From Dichomitus squalens LYAD-421 SS1 (lineage: Eukaryota; Basidiomycota; Agaricomycetes; Polyporales; Polyporaceae), in NCBI RefSeq assembly GCF_000275845.1, contig NW_006766911.1:214388-278387 (forward strand): 64,000 nucleotides of DNA. The letters are read 5' to 3'. The position numbers and the translations under genes were made by a program. The notes under the pieces are model-generated. The model worked only from the letters and a program-made list of their open reading frames with translations. It was not told the origin of the DNA and did not search any database. Each line of letters opens with the position of its first letter. Position 1 is the stretch's first letter. Positions 11,326-25,015 of the stretch are shown piece by piece.

Positions 11326-12256
11326 CCAGCCATACCCCCGCGGGCATCGGCCACAGAAGGGGCGTACGTGACGTCGCGGCGGAGTAAGGGACACGATAAC
11401 AGAGGTATCATGATCTTGCTTCTCGGGGTTGCACCATGTCTTCCATGCGTATCGAGCTTCTCTCCGAGGGTGAACGGTCCGGCCAAGAGTTCGGGTCCGT
11501 ATATCCCGCATATGCTTTCCCAGGATCATGGTTAACAGCCTGCCGTGCTCTCGATGGACTGGTACCTGAAGATTTCTGATTACAAGGCAGCTTGGATGGT
11601 TGTGCGCTGATCAGCTAGGCGGATATAGCTCGGTGGGTGTTAGGTTACGCAGTGCCACGTGCCGACAGCCTTTGCTGACGCGTACTAATTTCTCCTTGTC
11701 TGTCCAGTGGAAACTTACTCAAAAGCAGACGTATCTTGGCTATGAACACACGGTGATTAGCTGAACCCATTTTCAACAAAAAATAGGCAGGAATAGCGAA
11801 GACTGCGGACGTACGTTGTCGGCGAGAAAGCGTCTCCATATTGAACAGAAGATTCTGGCCTCAAGGGGAGGCGAGTGTGAAAGGCGCGTTGGACAAGCCT
11901 CCCTGGTATCCAGCCCCACGCTAGGGTATCAATGGAATGCTCGCATGAAAGTTACAAAGGTGCACCACGGAAACTGCTGCACTCATGACAGGGCGACTCA
12001 GTCGTCAACCAAGACATCTTACGAAGAGTCAGAACAACTGGTCACGTCGAGTCGTCATTTGTGTGAAGGATGATCATGTCTCGAGTGTACTATCACCATC
12101 ACGTTGTTTTGCCAGGCCGTGAAGCTATGGATGCTGAAGATAGAAGCCGATTGTTCTCAGCCGGAACAGTCGCCTTTCCAAGTCATGACTCGTGACGTAC
12201 CACTGAGGCTTGGTGAGCACCGTATATGACAACCGATTCCTCACCGGGCGACCAAT
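11326..12256. other. Intergenic between the two S28 peptidases
   Basis: Short open frames only. No domain, RNA gene or repeat recognised. Confidence 0.5.
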
Positions 12257-14359
12257 TCATCCCAGATTCCCCATGTTATCAAAACAAGGTAGCCATTCAT
12301 CTAGAGCCAACTGGAACAAACCCAATCCAGCGTAGAAGGGCTCCTGGGAGACGGGACTGTAGAATCCGACAGTTCTGAATTCCGTATAGTTGGCGTCGGG
12401 AGTTAAGAGCACGCGAAGGTCGGACACGTGCACCATATTGTCATGCGTCTGGCCGAAAAAGGACGGGAACGTAGGTGCAACATTGCAGCTGGACCGTGGC
12501 AGCAATCCCGTTACTTAGGATGACATAGACAAATCGAGATCACATACGCGGGGACTGCCACGCTGGGCGTCCGTTGAGGTGAGTTGGACTCGATGGAAGC
12601 CAAACCCATGGTTCGCCATGGGTCGACTACAGCTGGAATCAGCAAGCGCATCAAGGTCGCACCACCCTTCCACTCACACTCTCCATTCGTGAAAAGGACG
12701 TTAGACGGTGTCATGTTCCATCCACCATACTTGTTGATATGCGCCACTGCAGGGGCGGACGGGAGGCCCTCTGGGAATGCCGTATTACATTCTTCCTGGA
12801 AGCGTTCCAGAGAACGAAAAGACGTCTCGATTGACAGAGGATTATCTGGGTCGCCACGTTGGTAAAAGCCTGCGTCGATCAATCAGGATACTGTTCAGGA
12901 TCGATTGGAAGCTGGGAAGAGCCATACCCCACTCGGAGCAGTATTGCCACATCCAGGAACGATCCTGTACAGGGTCATCTGCATTCCCAGGAATCGCTGC
13001 ATAGTTCACTTGTTTGATTCCGGTGAGGAAAGCGTTCAGTGCGACGTCGATCCCGAGAGAAGCCGCGAGCCCGGTCTCAAAGGGCGTCGCTGTAAAGTTT
13101 TGGGTCTGAGCGACGTTGCAAAACGGAAGGACAGAGTCCTTGAAGCCGTAATACTACAGATTCGCATGTGACTGACGCGTTACAGAGAATAGCTCAGACA
13201 CACACCTGATAGAAGTTTAGTGGGTCCATGAGCACCCCAGCAGCGCTCTCATCGCTGGCATTCGCAGCCTGCTCCTTCGTGATCCCATCTTCCCTCGCGC
13301 GAAGCAGCTTGAACTTGAGGTTCGTTGCCTCAGCTGCCGTCCCATTTGCGAGAGTATCGTCCACGAAACGCGTCACAGCAACCCAGTCCGCTGAGCAGTT
13401 TCGCGTAAGACTACGCTCAGCGGCCTTGTAGTACGATGCCATGTCGATCTGGGCATGTACTGGCGCAGAGGATGCCCAGACAGCAAAGATGGTCTCTGGG
13501 TTACGGACGCGGAGTAGTGCTCCGCGACACCCGGGATAGGAGCCTCCGAGCCAGATCCACGGCGTGTTTGATGGATGCAGAGGGTTATGAGTTAGTTCGT
13601 TCAATGCGCTGCTGGTATCCGCGGAAGCCTCAGTGCTCGCTGCATGGAGAGAAAACCTGTTTGCGAAGTGGACGACATCTTCCAATGCTTGATCTGTGGT
13701 CAGAAACTGCCACTGCTCGGCTGTCGTGTTCTCCTATTATCAATCTACGTCAGATATATACGCTACAGTGCAGAGACTGAAACGGGGCGTACGTTGATTG
13801 GAAAGGGAAGGGAATCGCCGTAGTAACGATGCTCCCAGAGGACTGCCACTCCGCTATACCGCTTTGCGAGTCGCATCGTAGCAGACAAGCCATGGTATTC
13901 CTGTAGCACACAGTAAACCATTGTCCGGGTACGAAGGAGACCCGCTGAACCGTACCTGCAGGTAGTACGGGAGCAGAGGCTCCGCGTTTTGCTCTCCTGA
14001 ATCAAATACTATACGAATACACTGCATCAAGCTTCTGTGCAACAGAGTGCCAAGAAAGAACGTACGGAAGACGGGCCCTCCGGGTTTGTAGTAAGTGTCG
14101 TTGACCCAGTAACGGTTCTTGAACGTGCCTGTTGCGTTGCCAAAGTGGTCTAGAGGCATCTAACAGCCCCGGCGTGAGCACTGACAGCTTCGCTGTACGA
14201 TGAAGGACTTACGTCAAAGAATAACGCCTCGTTTGGGACAGTTTCTCCCCGACGCACAGGGGCGAGATGTTCCTGGAAGCGCAGACTCGGAGCCTTCACA
14301 GCTCGAACGACCACGATAAGCGAAAACCAACACGACAAGACGATTCCTAAACCGATCAT
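12257..14359 (-). CDS. Peptidase S28 family serine protease, copy 2
   Basis: Tandem paralogue of the gene at 9116-11280, with matching exon layout and long identical stretches. It begins MIGLGIVLSCWFSLIVVVRA (signal peptide or anchor) and continues NEALFFDMPLDHFGNATGTF and RYWVNDTYYKPGGPV. The nucleophile lies in WIWLGGSYPGCRGALLRV, then come NGEFDPWRTMGLASIESNSP and THDNMVHVSDLRV. The stop at 12257 gives a shorter tail (EWLPCFDNMGNLG) than copy 1. The region between the GGSYPG block and the preceding exon differs from copy 1 (AASTEASADTSSALNELTHN), the main site of divergence. The protein is expected to be extracellular or vacuolar, with a Ser/Asp/His triad in family positions. Both copies look functional. 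Confidence 0.87.
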
Positions 14360-14397
14360 GACAAAACAGGTTGTATCGCTCAGGATAATGCGGCCCC

Positions 14398-14404
14398 CTA
14401 TATA
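14398..14404 (-). promoter_or_regulatory. TATA box of S28 peptidase copy 2
   Basis: Minus-strand TATATAG about 40 bases before the ATG at 14359, at the same spacing as the copy-1 TATA element. Confidence 0.55.
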
Positions 14405-14734
14405 CCAGTACACCCAGCGCACGCTTGTGAATGACGGCCAAGGAAGAAGCGTGCGTGACGTCGCGGAGGAGCGACGGACGCGATAAGAGTGGTAGCATGA
14501 TACTGCTTCTCGGAGGGTCCCCAACTTCGTCCATGCGCATCAGGCTTCTTCACCTGCGCGGACGGGCCGGATCCTTTACGCAGGGCCGCGCATCCCGCCT
14601 GGGGTTCCCCAGGACATCAGCGGCAACTCTGATCCATGTCAAGTCTTTCTCTGCTCCCCTGGGAGAGGAGGGCAAGTCAATCAAGATGACCACGGAACTA
14701 GTTGGCACTGTTACGCTATGATACACCTATTAGG
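14405..14734. other. Intergenic between S28 copy 2 and GH47
   Basis: No gene or repeat recognised. It holds the distal upstream region of S28 copy 2 and the 3' flank of the mannosidase. Confidence 0.5.
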
Positions 14735-17107
<2,373 letters not shown>

Positions 17108-17402
17108 GGCGAGGTATGTCGCCTGCTCGAGGGCACTGAGTGTCCGTGTATGGCCGAAGGAGTACGAGCGAGAGAGGGTATCGGGAGGGATGCGGGAGTC
17201 TCAAGACATGTGAGGGAGGCCGTTTTTCGTCTTGAATGGAGATGCTCGAAGTCTTGGACGTGGAAGAGAGTGAATGGCGGGGGAGATGGTCGGTCGACGT
17301 CCAGTCGACGACGAGGCGGGGAGGGGGAAGAGAAACAAGACTGGGAGCAAGCTGCAGAAGTCCCTCCGGGATATTGCCAGTGGACGACTTTCCATAAGGA
17401 TT

Positions 17403-17774
17403 TACGGCTCTACGGACGTCCGTAGATTTCTAGGCGGGGTTTGAAACAGTCTGTGGATCTTGGGCGCTAAACAGGCGGCATGTTCTGCTCATCATCAGCA
17501 CGTGACTGGAGTGGCTTATGTCATGTCTGTATTTGGCATGCAGTTCGCTTTGTCATGATGGCTCCTTCCTTTCTCGTGGTCACGGCACCGTATGCCGAGG
17601 TCTACGGACTGTCTACGGCCTGTTAGAGATTTAGAAAGGGGGGTCGGACCCCCCTCCTAGATTTTGACGTCCGTATCCTAAATTTCATCAGCGGAGTTCA
17701 GATCTGGTGTCGGCAACACTGCCCCTTGCCCAAATCGGTCTGTTTAGAGATTTACGGACGTCCGTAGAGCCGTA
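17403..17774. mobile_element. Short inverted-repeat element (MITE-like), 372 bp
   Basis: Ends at 17403-17432 and 17745-17774 are inverted copies matching at 28 of 30 bases, starting TACGGCTCTACGGACGTCCG. The ends contain the palindrome ACGGACGTCCGT. Another internal palindrome (about 17639-17653, GGGGGGTCGGACCCCCC) and partial copies of the end motif occur inside. No coding capacity. TA at both borders could be the target duplication. Confidence 0.75.
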
Positions 17775-17776
17775 GA

Positions 17777-18493
17777 TACTAGTGCGACCCCAGAAGCGAC
17801 GCATTAAGCGCCTGACCCCAGAAGCGACTGACACGCCTCCAGGTCTCGCATTTCCCTGTCAATAAATGTACAAATGTTACACATGAGACTATGTGCTTCT
17901 GAACTATTACTTCCACAAAGAACGAAGGAAATCGGGAGAAATTCGCTCCCGATACAAGTCAATCTGAGTAGGGTTCCAGGGGTTTACTAACCTTGTTGAA
18001 TTGCCACAAAGAGATCGGCATGGCCGATCTTCTTGTAACTCCAGGAATTATTTCTAACATGTGCACTGAGTATGATTATTCAGTTTTCGAAGGATTACGG
18101 ATTGCGGTACCTGAGGAATGGGAAGGGGGTCTCTCGAGCGTGACATTCAGCCACTGACCGAGATAAGGCTGACTTTGATTATGAGCGCCTCGACTAGTGT
18201 TCCCTCCGCCAACGTCGTTATCAAACGACTGATAATGGCGGTGTTTAAATCGGCAGTCTTCGGCACCGTGACCATTGGTGACAATCTGTGGGCGCCTTTC
18301 CGTCGTTTCTGGGGTCAGACGTGTAATGCCACGATGCTCGAAGCAAAATTCCACCGATTGCCTTCATATTTTACGGGTATATACTGTCTACGATACAGAT
18401 CAAGTGTGCCAAATTTGAGATTTATGGGGGAAGATGCGATGGAGATATGCACGAAATACATTCTGGGCCGTCGCTTCTGGGGTCACACTAGTA
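17777..18493. mobile_element. Inverted-repeat element with repeated GACCCCAGAAGCGAC motif
   Basis: Positions 17777-17801 and the complement of 18469-18493 match at 24 of 25 bases (core GACCCCAGAAGCGAC). Further copies of the motif lie inside: one direct copy at about 17813-17830 and one inverted copy at about 18301-18319, so each end carries two motifs facing inward. The outer border ACTAGT is itself palindromic, so the exact ends and target duplication (TA or CTAG) are ambiguous. The body of about 717 bp has no recognised protein. It begins 2 bases after the preceding element ends. Confidence 0.7.
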
Positions 18494-19346
18494 GCTTATG
18501 GAAAGTCATCCAGTGTGTCCCCATGCTGGCAAGACCAGCCGAGTGCCAAGAGAATGATTCCCGTCAAGGGCAACAGCCACCGCGCCGAAGACCGACGGAG
18601 GAAGATCGAGATCGTCCATGCACCGACCGCTCCCACGAAACGCCTGTGAGAGCTTTTCCGAGGTCAGCTGCAACGGAAAAATACGTCCCATTCGAGCAGT
18701 ATAAGTGACGTTCACGAGGACGATAGCCGATAGAGATTGAAGGACACGTCAATGAAGGGTTATTCACTTGGGGCGCCAAAGAACGCCCGCCGAAACCGTA
18801 TGCATCGCTCTCATCGCGCGGGGATGGATGCGTGCCCTGATGACCATTTTCTAGTGCCGGGTGAGAATGAATAGAGGGGCCGTAATGTACGCCTGCAGCT
18901 GGCGCATGTTGGATTGTATTACACTACTTAGTAGCCGTTGTGGCGAGGCGCCTGTCTCGGCGACGTTCAACTCGAGCGTAAGCGATCCGGATCCTTCTGT
19001 ATCCATGAATGAGTGGTTCAGCACGACACTCTCATTTACTTCATGCAGGGGATGAAGCTTTGAAGACGCACCTGCGGTCATGACAAGAATTTCCATGTTG
19101 CTGGCAAGTAGCAGCCATTTTCGCTCCCATGAAACCGGCCTGCGCAATGGCTGCGGAACCGTGGTTCGCTTGCTCCCAGGAAAACCGTTCCGGTTCGTCC
19201 GTGCGTCAGCATCACCGCTCTCCTGTCAGGAGCGCCCGTTCTCTCAGCGTAAGATGATGCCGACCTCGGACATACTTCGAGCTCATACGCTCACTCAGCT
19301 TACCCCTCCTGCTTCCTTCTATCCCCCTCCTCGTAGTGCAAGCTGA
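18494..19346. other. Intergenic upstream of ERV1
   Basis: No gene recognised. The last 150 bases before the ATG at 19347 are pyrimidine-rich, as expected for a fungal promoter. Confidence 0.45.
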
Positions 19347-19985
19347 ATGTCGAGAGACACATCTGGCTCGCCCTCCAAGAAGCCCCCACTTCCTCCGGGC
19401 ATGGTCCTCGGCCCAGATGGCAAGCCCTGCAAGATCTGTACCGCGTTCCGGCACTGGAAACCCCCAACGGACAACGCCAAGCAGCCTCCCTCCGCCAATG
19501 GCACCGACGGCCCGTCACCGTCCCAGCAGAAGACCGCCGCCATGATGGCCGCCTTCGCCTCCGGGACCGGCTTCGTACAACCTCAGTCCCAGTCCCAGCC
19601 CGCGGCCCAAGCCCTGGCCCCAGAACCCGTCCGCCCCGCGAACTGCCCGCCAGACGTCGAGGAGCTCGGGCGCGCGACCTGGACGTTCCTGCACACGACG
19701 GCCGCGTACTACCCCGAGAAGCCGACTCAAACGCAGCGCGTGAACATGCTCTCGCTCCTCCGCGCGCTGCCCGTGCTCTACCCGTGCTCGGTGTGCGCGC
19801 AGCACCTCGGCGAGAACATGAAGACGCGCCCGCCGGACGTGAGCACGCGCGCGGGGCTGAGCAGGTGGTTGTGCGAGCAGCACAACGAGGTGAACGGGCG
19901 GCTGGGGAAGGAGACGTTTGAGTGCACGGTCGAGAAGCTGGACGAGAGGTGGAAGGATGGGCCGAGCGATGGGAGCTGCGACTGA
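19347..19985 (+). CDS. ERV1: FAD-linked sulfhydryl oxidase ERV1/ALR, mitochondrial intermembrane space
   Basis: Single-exon gene of 212 residues. Erv1 reoxidises Mia40 during disulfide relay import into the mitochondrial intermembrane space and passes electrons to cytochrome c. The N-terminal shuttle-type pair is CKIC (about residues 29-32) in GPDGKPCKICTAFRHWKPP. The FAD domain begins ELGRATWTFLHTTAAYYPEK, followed by the catalytic pair in YPCSVCAQHLGENM. The conserved downstream region is SRWLCEQHNEVNGRLGK. The middle linker is Gln/Pro/Ala-rich. The C-terminal partner of the structural cysteines is FECTVEKL. All key cysteines are present. It is convergent with the HIT zinc-finger gene downstream. 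Confidence 0.92.
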   Translation: MSRDTSGSPSKKPPLPPGMVLGPDGKPCKICTAFRHWKPPTDNAKQPPSANGTDGPSPSQQKTAAMMAAFASGTGFVQPQSQSQPAAQALAPEPVRPANCPPDVEELGRATWTFLHTTAAYYPEKPTQTQRVNMLSLLRALPVLYPCSVCAQHLGENMKTRPPDVSTRAGLSRWLCEQHNEVNGRLGKETFECTVEKLDERWKDGPSDGSCD

Positions 19986-20280
19986 GCGTCGTGCGTTCGG
20001 GACGTTGTCGAGGTGAGGAGAGAGGATGCGGGATGGCGCGGGGAAGGACGGAGGTGAGTTTTCATGCTGTTACGGATACGCCTAACGTTGCAGACTGTTT
20101 TGGAAGGGTTCATTTCGCATGCTTTCATACACTGCATTACCCCCCGCTCTGCATACAAGTGCCATACTGTGAGTGCTTGACCCGGATTCCTGTATGTCCT
20201 AGATTGCATTGACAATCATCGACTTCTGGTAGATATATGCACATCATGCATTCTCGAAAGACATCGTCTATTCAATCAGC
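19986..20280. other. 3' flank of ERV1
   Basis: No coding signal recognised. It ends where a repeated block begins at about 20281. Confidence 0.4.
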
Positions 20281-20640
20281 CCACTCAATCACACACTACT
20301 CTTGGCATTCTCTGTCAGGCAATATTGCCCGGAGTGTTACACTACAAAAACTGCTACTGCTACAGAAAGACGCCCCTCAAATTGCTACAATCCCTCAATC
20401 CTGATAATCCCACTCACTTACCTTCACGCACATACCTGCCGCGTCCCGCCCGCCTCGCTCTGCTCCAGAGCGTCTTCGCGTACATGGTCGCGTCAGCAAG
20501 CGCAGCGTCAACGCGAGGAAGCCCAGAACATATGCCGCGTAGAACGTCAACTTGTACACAACATAAAGTCGTTTCTCTCTGCTGCGCTGCTATACCTCCC
20601 GGAGCCTAGGAAGACACCCTAGAGACTGTGCACTCGACAG
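20281..20640 (-). pseudogene. Decayed tandem duplicate of the 3' end of the HIT zinc-finger gene
   Basis: This block matches the region about 370 bases further on (20644-21000). Both start with CACTCAATCACACACT or ACTCAATCACACACT, both carry a CAGGCAATATTGCCC / CAGACAATTTGCCC variant, and both hold TACAAnnCnTCAATCC near the stop-codon position. On the minus strand it translates to RLYVVYKLTFYAAYVLGFLA, against PNHVVHKLTFYAAYILSTPA in the intact gene, then breaks frame. It lacks the rest of the gene, so it is a partial tandem copy covering the last exon and the 3' flank. Confidence 0.7.
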
Positions 20641-20756
20641 AGCACTCAATCACACACTCAGTTCTCAATGCAGTCCCGTTCTGCCAGACAATTTGCCCAT
20701 CGTTAGGCGTTCTCTAAACAGATCCCAAGGCTACATCAGAACGTCTGCGTATGTAA

Positions 20757-22374
20757 TTACAACTCTTCAATCCTCGGAGCATTCCCCCTTTCACTACGCA
20801 CCCGCTTCACCTCCCTGTTCTGCCGCGCCTGTCTCGCCTCGTTCTCGAGCATCTTCGCGCGCATCGTCGCCTCGTCCACCAGCACGCGTAACGTCGGCGC
20901 CGGAGTGCTAAGTATGTACGCTGCGTAGAACGTCAGCTTGTGCACGACATGGTTTGGCTTCGCTTTTCTCTGCTGCGCTGCCGGAGACGCTGAAGGCTCT
21001 CCGATGTCGCTTTGCGACAAGGTGAATAGCGACGATAGGTCGGAGAGGACGCGGAGGACGTTCGCGCTGGGATGCTCTTCTAGGTCGCGCGTGGTTACGG
21101 CTTGGGAGGCGACGACTGTTACGGTCGCGGGCCGCAAGATGGTGGCTGTATCTTTCAGCAGAAGGGAGAATGAGCGCGAGTCCACATGGCTCTGAAGAAC
21201 GAAGTCAGCGATAGCCTCAATAGGAGTGACCATTCATACTCACAGCAGGAAAGCGAGACCATAGATCTGTTACGACGGCCGAGAGCGACAAGTGTACTGT
21301 CGTGGACCGTCGATCTACAAGGAAGGGTGCGAGTCGGGATATCGACTCGCGCACCTCGGCGTAGTCGGGGTCTGTGCGCGAGATGGCGGAAAGTGGGGAC
21401 ACGGCGAAGCAGCGGACTGTGTATGCGTACGCGATACTGTGCGGAAGCTTGTGAGCACGGCTCGCGCAGGCCGGCGGTGCACACTCACCACAGCGCGCAG
21501 ATGTTATACAGCAGTAGCGGCCCGCTCGCTGCGTTGTTGGAGACCTGCTTGACTAACGACTCAGGGATTTGAACGATAGACGGTCTCGCGCCGCGATTTC
21601 GGTTCGGAACGGCAGCGTCTGAAGGGGCAGAGATTTCATTGCTCGGTGGCTGGGGTTCCCACCACGGCTCGACTTGGACTTTCTCTAACTCCTCACTCGC
21701 GAGCAGCTGTTGCGCGAACTCACTATTGGGATTGTCCACTGCACGTAAAAACTTCTCTCGCTCTGATGGGGTGAGCGCGTTCCAGAGCTCGTCGTACGAC
21801 GCGGTGTCTGCAGACGATCCCTCAGTTCTGCGTGCGCGAGCGCGTAGCAGTGTAAGGTGAGGCGCACCAAGGTCAATGCTCTGCAGCCGCCTCTGCAAGT
21901 CGTCCGCTCCGTCTTCGTCCTCATTGTCCGTATCGTCGAGGAGCGGGCTGTTGTCGAGCGAGTCCTCTTCGAAGCGTTTCAGCAGCTCCATCATCCTCCG
22001 TTTCTCTTCTGCGCTCGCAGAAGGGGCGCTCTTCACGTCTAGCTCGACTTCCTTGCGATAGAATGACTCGGAACAGTCACCATGTTTCTACACTCCATCG
22101 GGATCGTGAGGTCAGGTGGGAGGAGAGACCTTGGATAGAGAACAGTAAACGCACCTCGGACCGGAAGCAAACAAGCGAGCAGTACGGGATATTGCATCTC
22201 GGGCATGTGTATCGCGCAAACTGTCGTCGGCAACTGTGAGTAGTTCAGGAGAGGCCCGTACGGAACGGTAGGGCGTGGAGGAGCGACTCACATCACACAC
22301 GGGGTACTAGACACAGACTCCGACTCTCGCGAGCTCGATGCAATGATGGGCTCCTGCAGTTGCTCCTCCGCCAT
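20757..22374 (-). CDS. HIT-type zinc-finger protein, ZNHIT2-like
   Basis: The N-terminus MAEEQLQEPIIASSSRESES leads into a HIT zinc finger built from three exons: CVICRRQFARYTCPRCNIPY, then CSLVCFRSE and KHGDCSESFYRKEVE. It supplies the CxxC, CxxC, CxxxC and H-x-x-x-C ligands. Later parts include EEKRRMMELLKRFEEDSLDN, DELWNALTPSEREKFLRAV, VEPWWEPQPPSNEIS and LLLYNICALWIAYAYTVRCF, the arrangement of ZNHIT2 proteins. Human ZNHIT2 works with the R2TP/RUVBL assembly system in U5 snRNP maturation; that role here is by homology. Five exons, about 450 residues, stop at 20757. The start at 22374 is the only ATG upstream of the finger in frame. It shares a 240-bp upstream region with PAF1. Confidence 0.82.
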
Positions 22375-22614
22375 AAACGCGTTTCAAACTTCGCTCAGTG
22401 AAATGAATATCGCGACGGGTTCCAGGTGCGGCTGGAGTATTGGCAGAGGGAGGTCGGAACGTAAAGGGCGTTGGTAGTACGAGAAAGAGGGGTCGACCCT
22501 AACCCCAACTAGAGTCTACTGAACATCTCATCAACGGGCGCTTCAAGAGCGCGCTCTTGTCAACTTGGACCGCGGCGCGCGCGGCTACGCACCCGCTGTC
22601 GATTGCTTGCCACC
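22375..22614. promoter_or_regulatory. Shared divergent promoter of the HIT zinc-finger gene and PAF1
   Basis: Only 240 bases separate the two opposing ATGs (22374 minus, 22615 plus). No TATA box is obvious, as is usual for housekeeping pairs. The PAF1 start is in good context (CACCATGAG). Confidence 0.5.
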
Positions 22615-24247
22615 ATGAGTTTCAAGAAGAGGTGAGCCCGGAAACACACTCTGTGCATACTGAGGTATGCTAATGATGTGGTGTAACAGCAAATTGGATC
22701 TGTTGATCCGTGTTCGTTACTCTAACCCACTACCTCCACCACCATGTCCGCCTAAACTACTTGACATACCTACCGACCCTATGCGCTATGCGCGCCCCGA
22801 GTTCCTCGACGAGATCGCCGCTGCAACACCGTTGCCTATGGTTGTTGACGGAGATCTTGGAATGCCGCTTGACCTGTCGCGCTGGGACTGCTTGTGGGAG
22901 GAGAACGGGGACGATTCAGGTGCGTGGTTCTTCGATGCGCGTCAGGTTTCAGAGATTCACATCTCTCGCATTCGATTCTTTGTTTGGTAGAACTTAACCC
23001 TGACCCTAATAATCTCCCGAAACTCGATCCCAAAGACCAATTCCTCCTTGGAGACCCCGCATCTACCGGACCCGTTCTCGGGACTGGCTCTACGTCAGGG
23101 ACGTCAACACCGCTATCGTCTGTCCCACACGTACCATGGTTACGGAAAACGGAATATCTCAGTCGAGATGGGCTTATGCGGCCTAATATCTCTCAAGAGA
23201 TGTAAGTCGTCGTTCTGCCCTCCATGCCTCCTTCAACATCCCTGACGTAACCTCACTCACGACAGAAAACAACATATCGACGTTTCTATCGACGTCTCAC
23301 GCGAGGCCCAGCTGAGGGACATTGAAGCCTCGTTTGCTGCCGTCGAGACCTCGGAGCTCTCCGCTTTGCGGCATCCTCTAAGACCGGAGCTCACCGCTGT
23401 GGAAGCGTTCGAGGTCTTCCCGGACGCGGATATCTGGGCAAATGCGTACGACTTGTTCAGATTCTCTGAGCGGCCGGGCGACAGGCCGCCAGATGTAAGT
23501 TCCCCAGCAACTCCTGGTAACGTTCTCCGCATACGAACTCACAAATCCCACTCTTATGCAGATGGAAGACCCCCGCTTGGACTGTGCAATCCTCCGGCCC
23601 ATGGAGGCCGACGGCGACCACTTCCTTGCATATTACCTCACTAAGGAGGACGAAGCGGCCGTCCAGTTCAAAGAAAACCGGCTCGCGCGTGAGCCAGACG
23701 CGCCCCCCGAGGATGAGCCAACGTATTTCCACTTTGTGCGCGACTACGAGACGGTCAAGGTGGAGCAGGAGGTACCGAATGAGTTCCTGCTCGTGCTCGA
23801 CGAGGGCACAGACGAGTTCGACACGGACACGAAGGGTGGCGTGCCCCGGCCGAAGGGCGCGTACTATAAAAATATCGAGCGCAAGATGCTGCTCAAGAAG
23901 AAGCGTGTGAACGTGCGTGCTGCCCTCTGTTCGCTTCTTCTCGTCGTTTTCCGAGGCCCAGCGAGGTTGTCATGCTGACCTGGGTTTGCGTGCAGACGTA
24001 CGAGTCTTACGGGGACAAGTGGGACGTCGTGAAGCTCACCCACGTGCCGATGAGCAAGGAGGAAGAGCAGGAGCGGGAGGAGGCCCTCGCCGAGGTCATT
24101 GATCCGCTCTTCCCTCTTGCACGTGCTGATGTGGACACGGATGCCGATGGGGAGGTGGACGACGCGGCTTTTGGTCTCAATGGCGCATCAGCCGAGACCG
24201 TGGACGCGATTCGACAGGAGGCCATCGACGTGTTCGGCGAGGAGTAG
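22615..24247 (+). CDS. PAF1: RNA polymerase II-associated factor 1 (Paf1 complex subunit)
   Basis: Paf1 complex subunit, nuclear, acting in transcription elongation and histone H2B ubiquitylation. The short first exon (MSFKKS) is followed by KLDLLIRVRYSNPLPPPPCP and PKLLDIPTDPMRYARPEFLD, the signature N-terminus of Paf1. The segment around WLRKTEYLSRDGLMRPNISQ and KQHIDVSIDVSREAQLRDIE follows. Then come DAFEVFP-type residues (VEAFEVFPDADIWANAYDLF), ILRPMEADGDHFLAYYL and the C-terminal YESYGDKWDVVKLTHVPMSK before an acidic tail ending DVFGEE. Six or seven exons; stop at 24245-24247. Length about 450 residues, normal for the family. No defect seen. Confidence 0.92.
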
Positions 24248-24937
24248 AACCAGCCAGCATGCGATGATGCCCGCCCGCCTTACGCTATCCGGCTCTGTGT
24301 ACAGTATAGTGCGTTCTCGCTCGTGCGATCTGCTATCGATTTCAGTTCAGTCTATGGTTTTGATGCTCGTGGGAACTAAGGAGGTACATCGTAGGTCTTG
24401 GGAACGACCGTGCGTTCATCGTCTTCTTTCGGCCATCCGGCGCTCAATGGTTCGTCTCTGATCGGCTAGGTCTTGAATGTTTGCATGGCAAGACGTCAGA
24501 AGCGACAACTGAACCTCCACCGCTCAGGGTACTTGAGTACTCAATCCGTGCTCAGCAACACATCACCCAACTCCCCACCAGCCGTATTGATGTCAAGAGA
24601 AGTTGGCTGATGACCAGAACAAGTGGCGTTGGGGAATGCGCCAAAACGCTCGGCGAATGTCGTAACGGAAGTCATTTGCACAATATGGCTTATGACCATC
24701 AAAGGTCTGTCGTCAGTTTTCAAAGGTTCGAATGGCGTTCATTTACTTAGCCGAAGTATCTCACATCCTCGCTTCACCACCTTCTTGAAGTTCGACGAGT
24801 ATGTACAACTCGGCTCCTGGCGTGACTCACGTTAGACAAGTGCGCCATCCATCGTTTGGGGTCATTGGCGATGGCATTGCGTGACCTCTGTCGCATTTGT
24901 TCGGTTTGAGTCGGCTCCCAAGTCCTTTGGCACATGG
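24248..24937. other. Intergenic between PAF1 and the second carboxylesterase
   Basis: No supported gene. Short unrelated open frames only. Confidence 0.5.
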
Positions 24938-24961
24938 CCAATATTCAGGTCACCCTATAAG
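24938..24961 (+). promoter_or_regulatory. CCAAT and TATA elements of the carboxylesterase gene
   Basis: CCAAT at 24938-24942 and TATAAG at 24956-24961 precede the ATG at 25016 by about 75 and 55 bases, a well-placed inducible-type core promoter. Confidence 0.55.
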
Positions 24962-25015
24962 AGTCGTCCGCAGGAAGAGCCAACACCTCAGACCTGCTCT
25001 CTCGCATTCGTCTGC

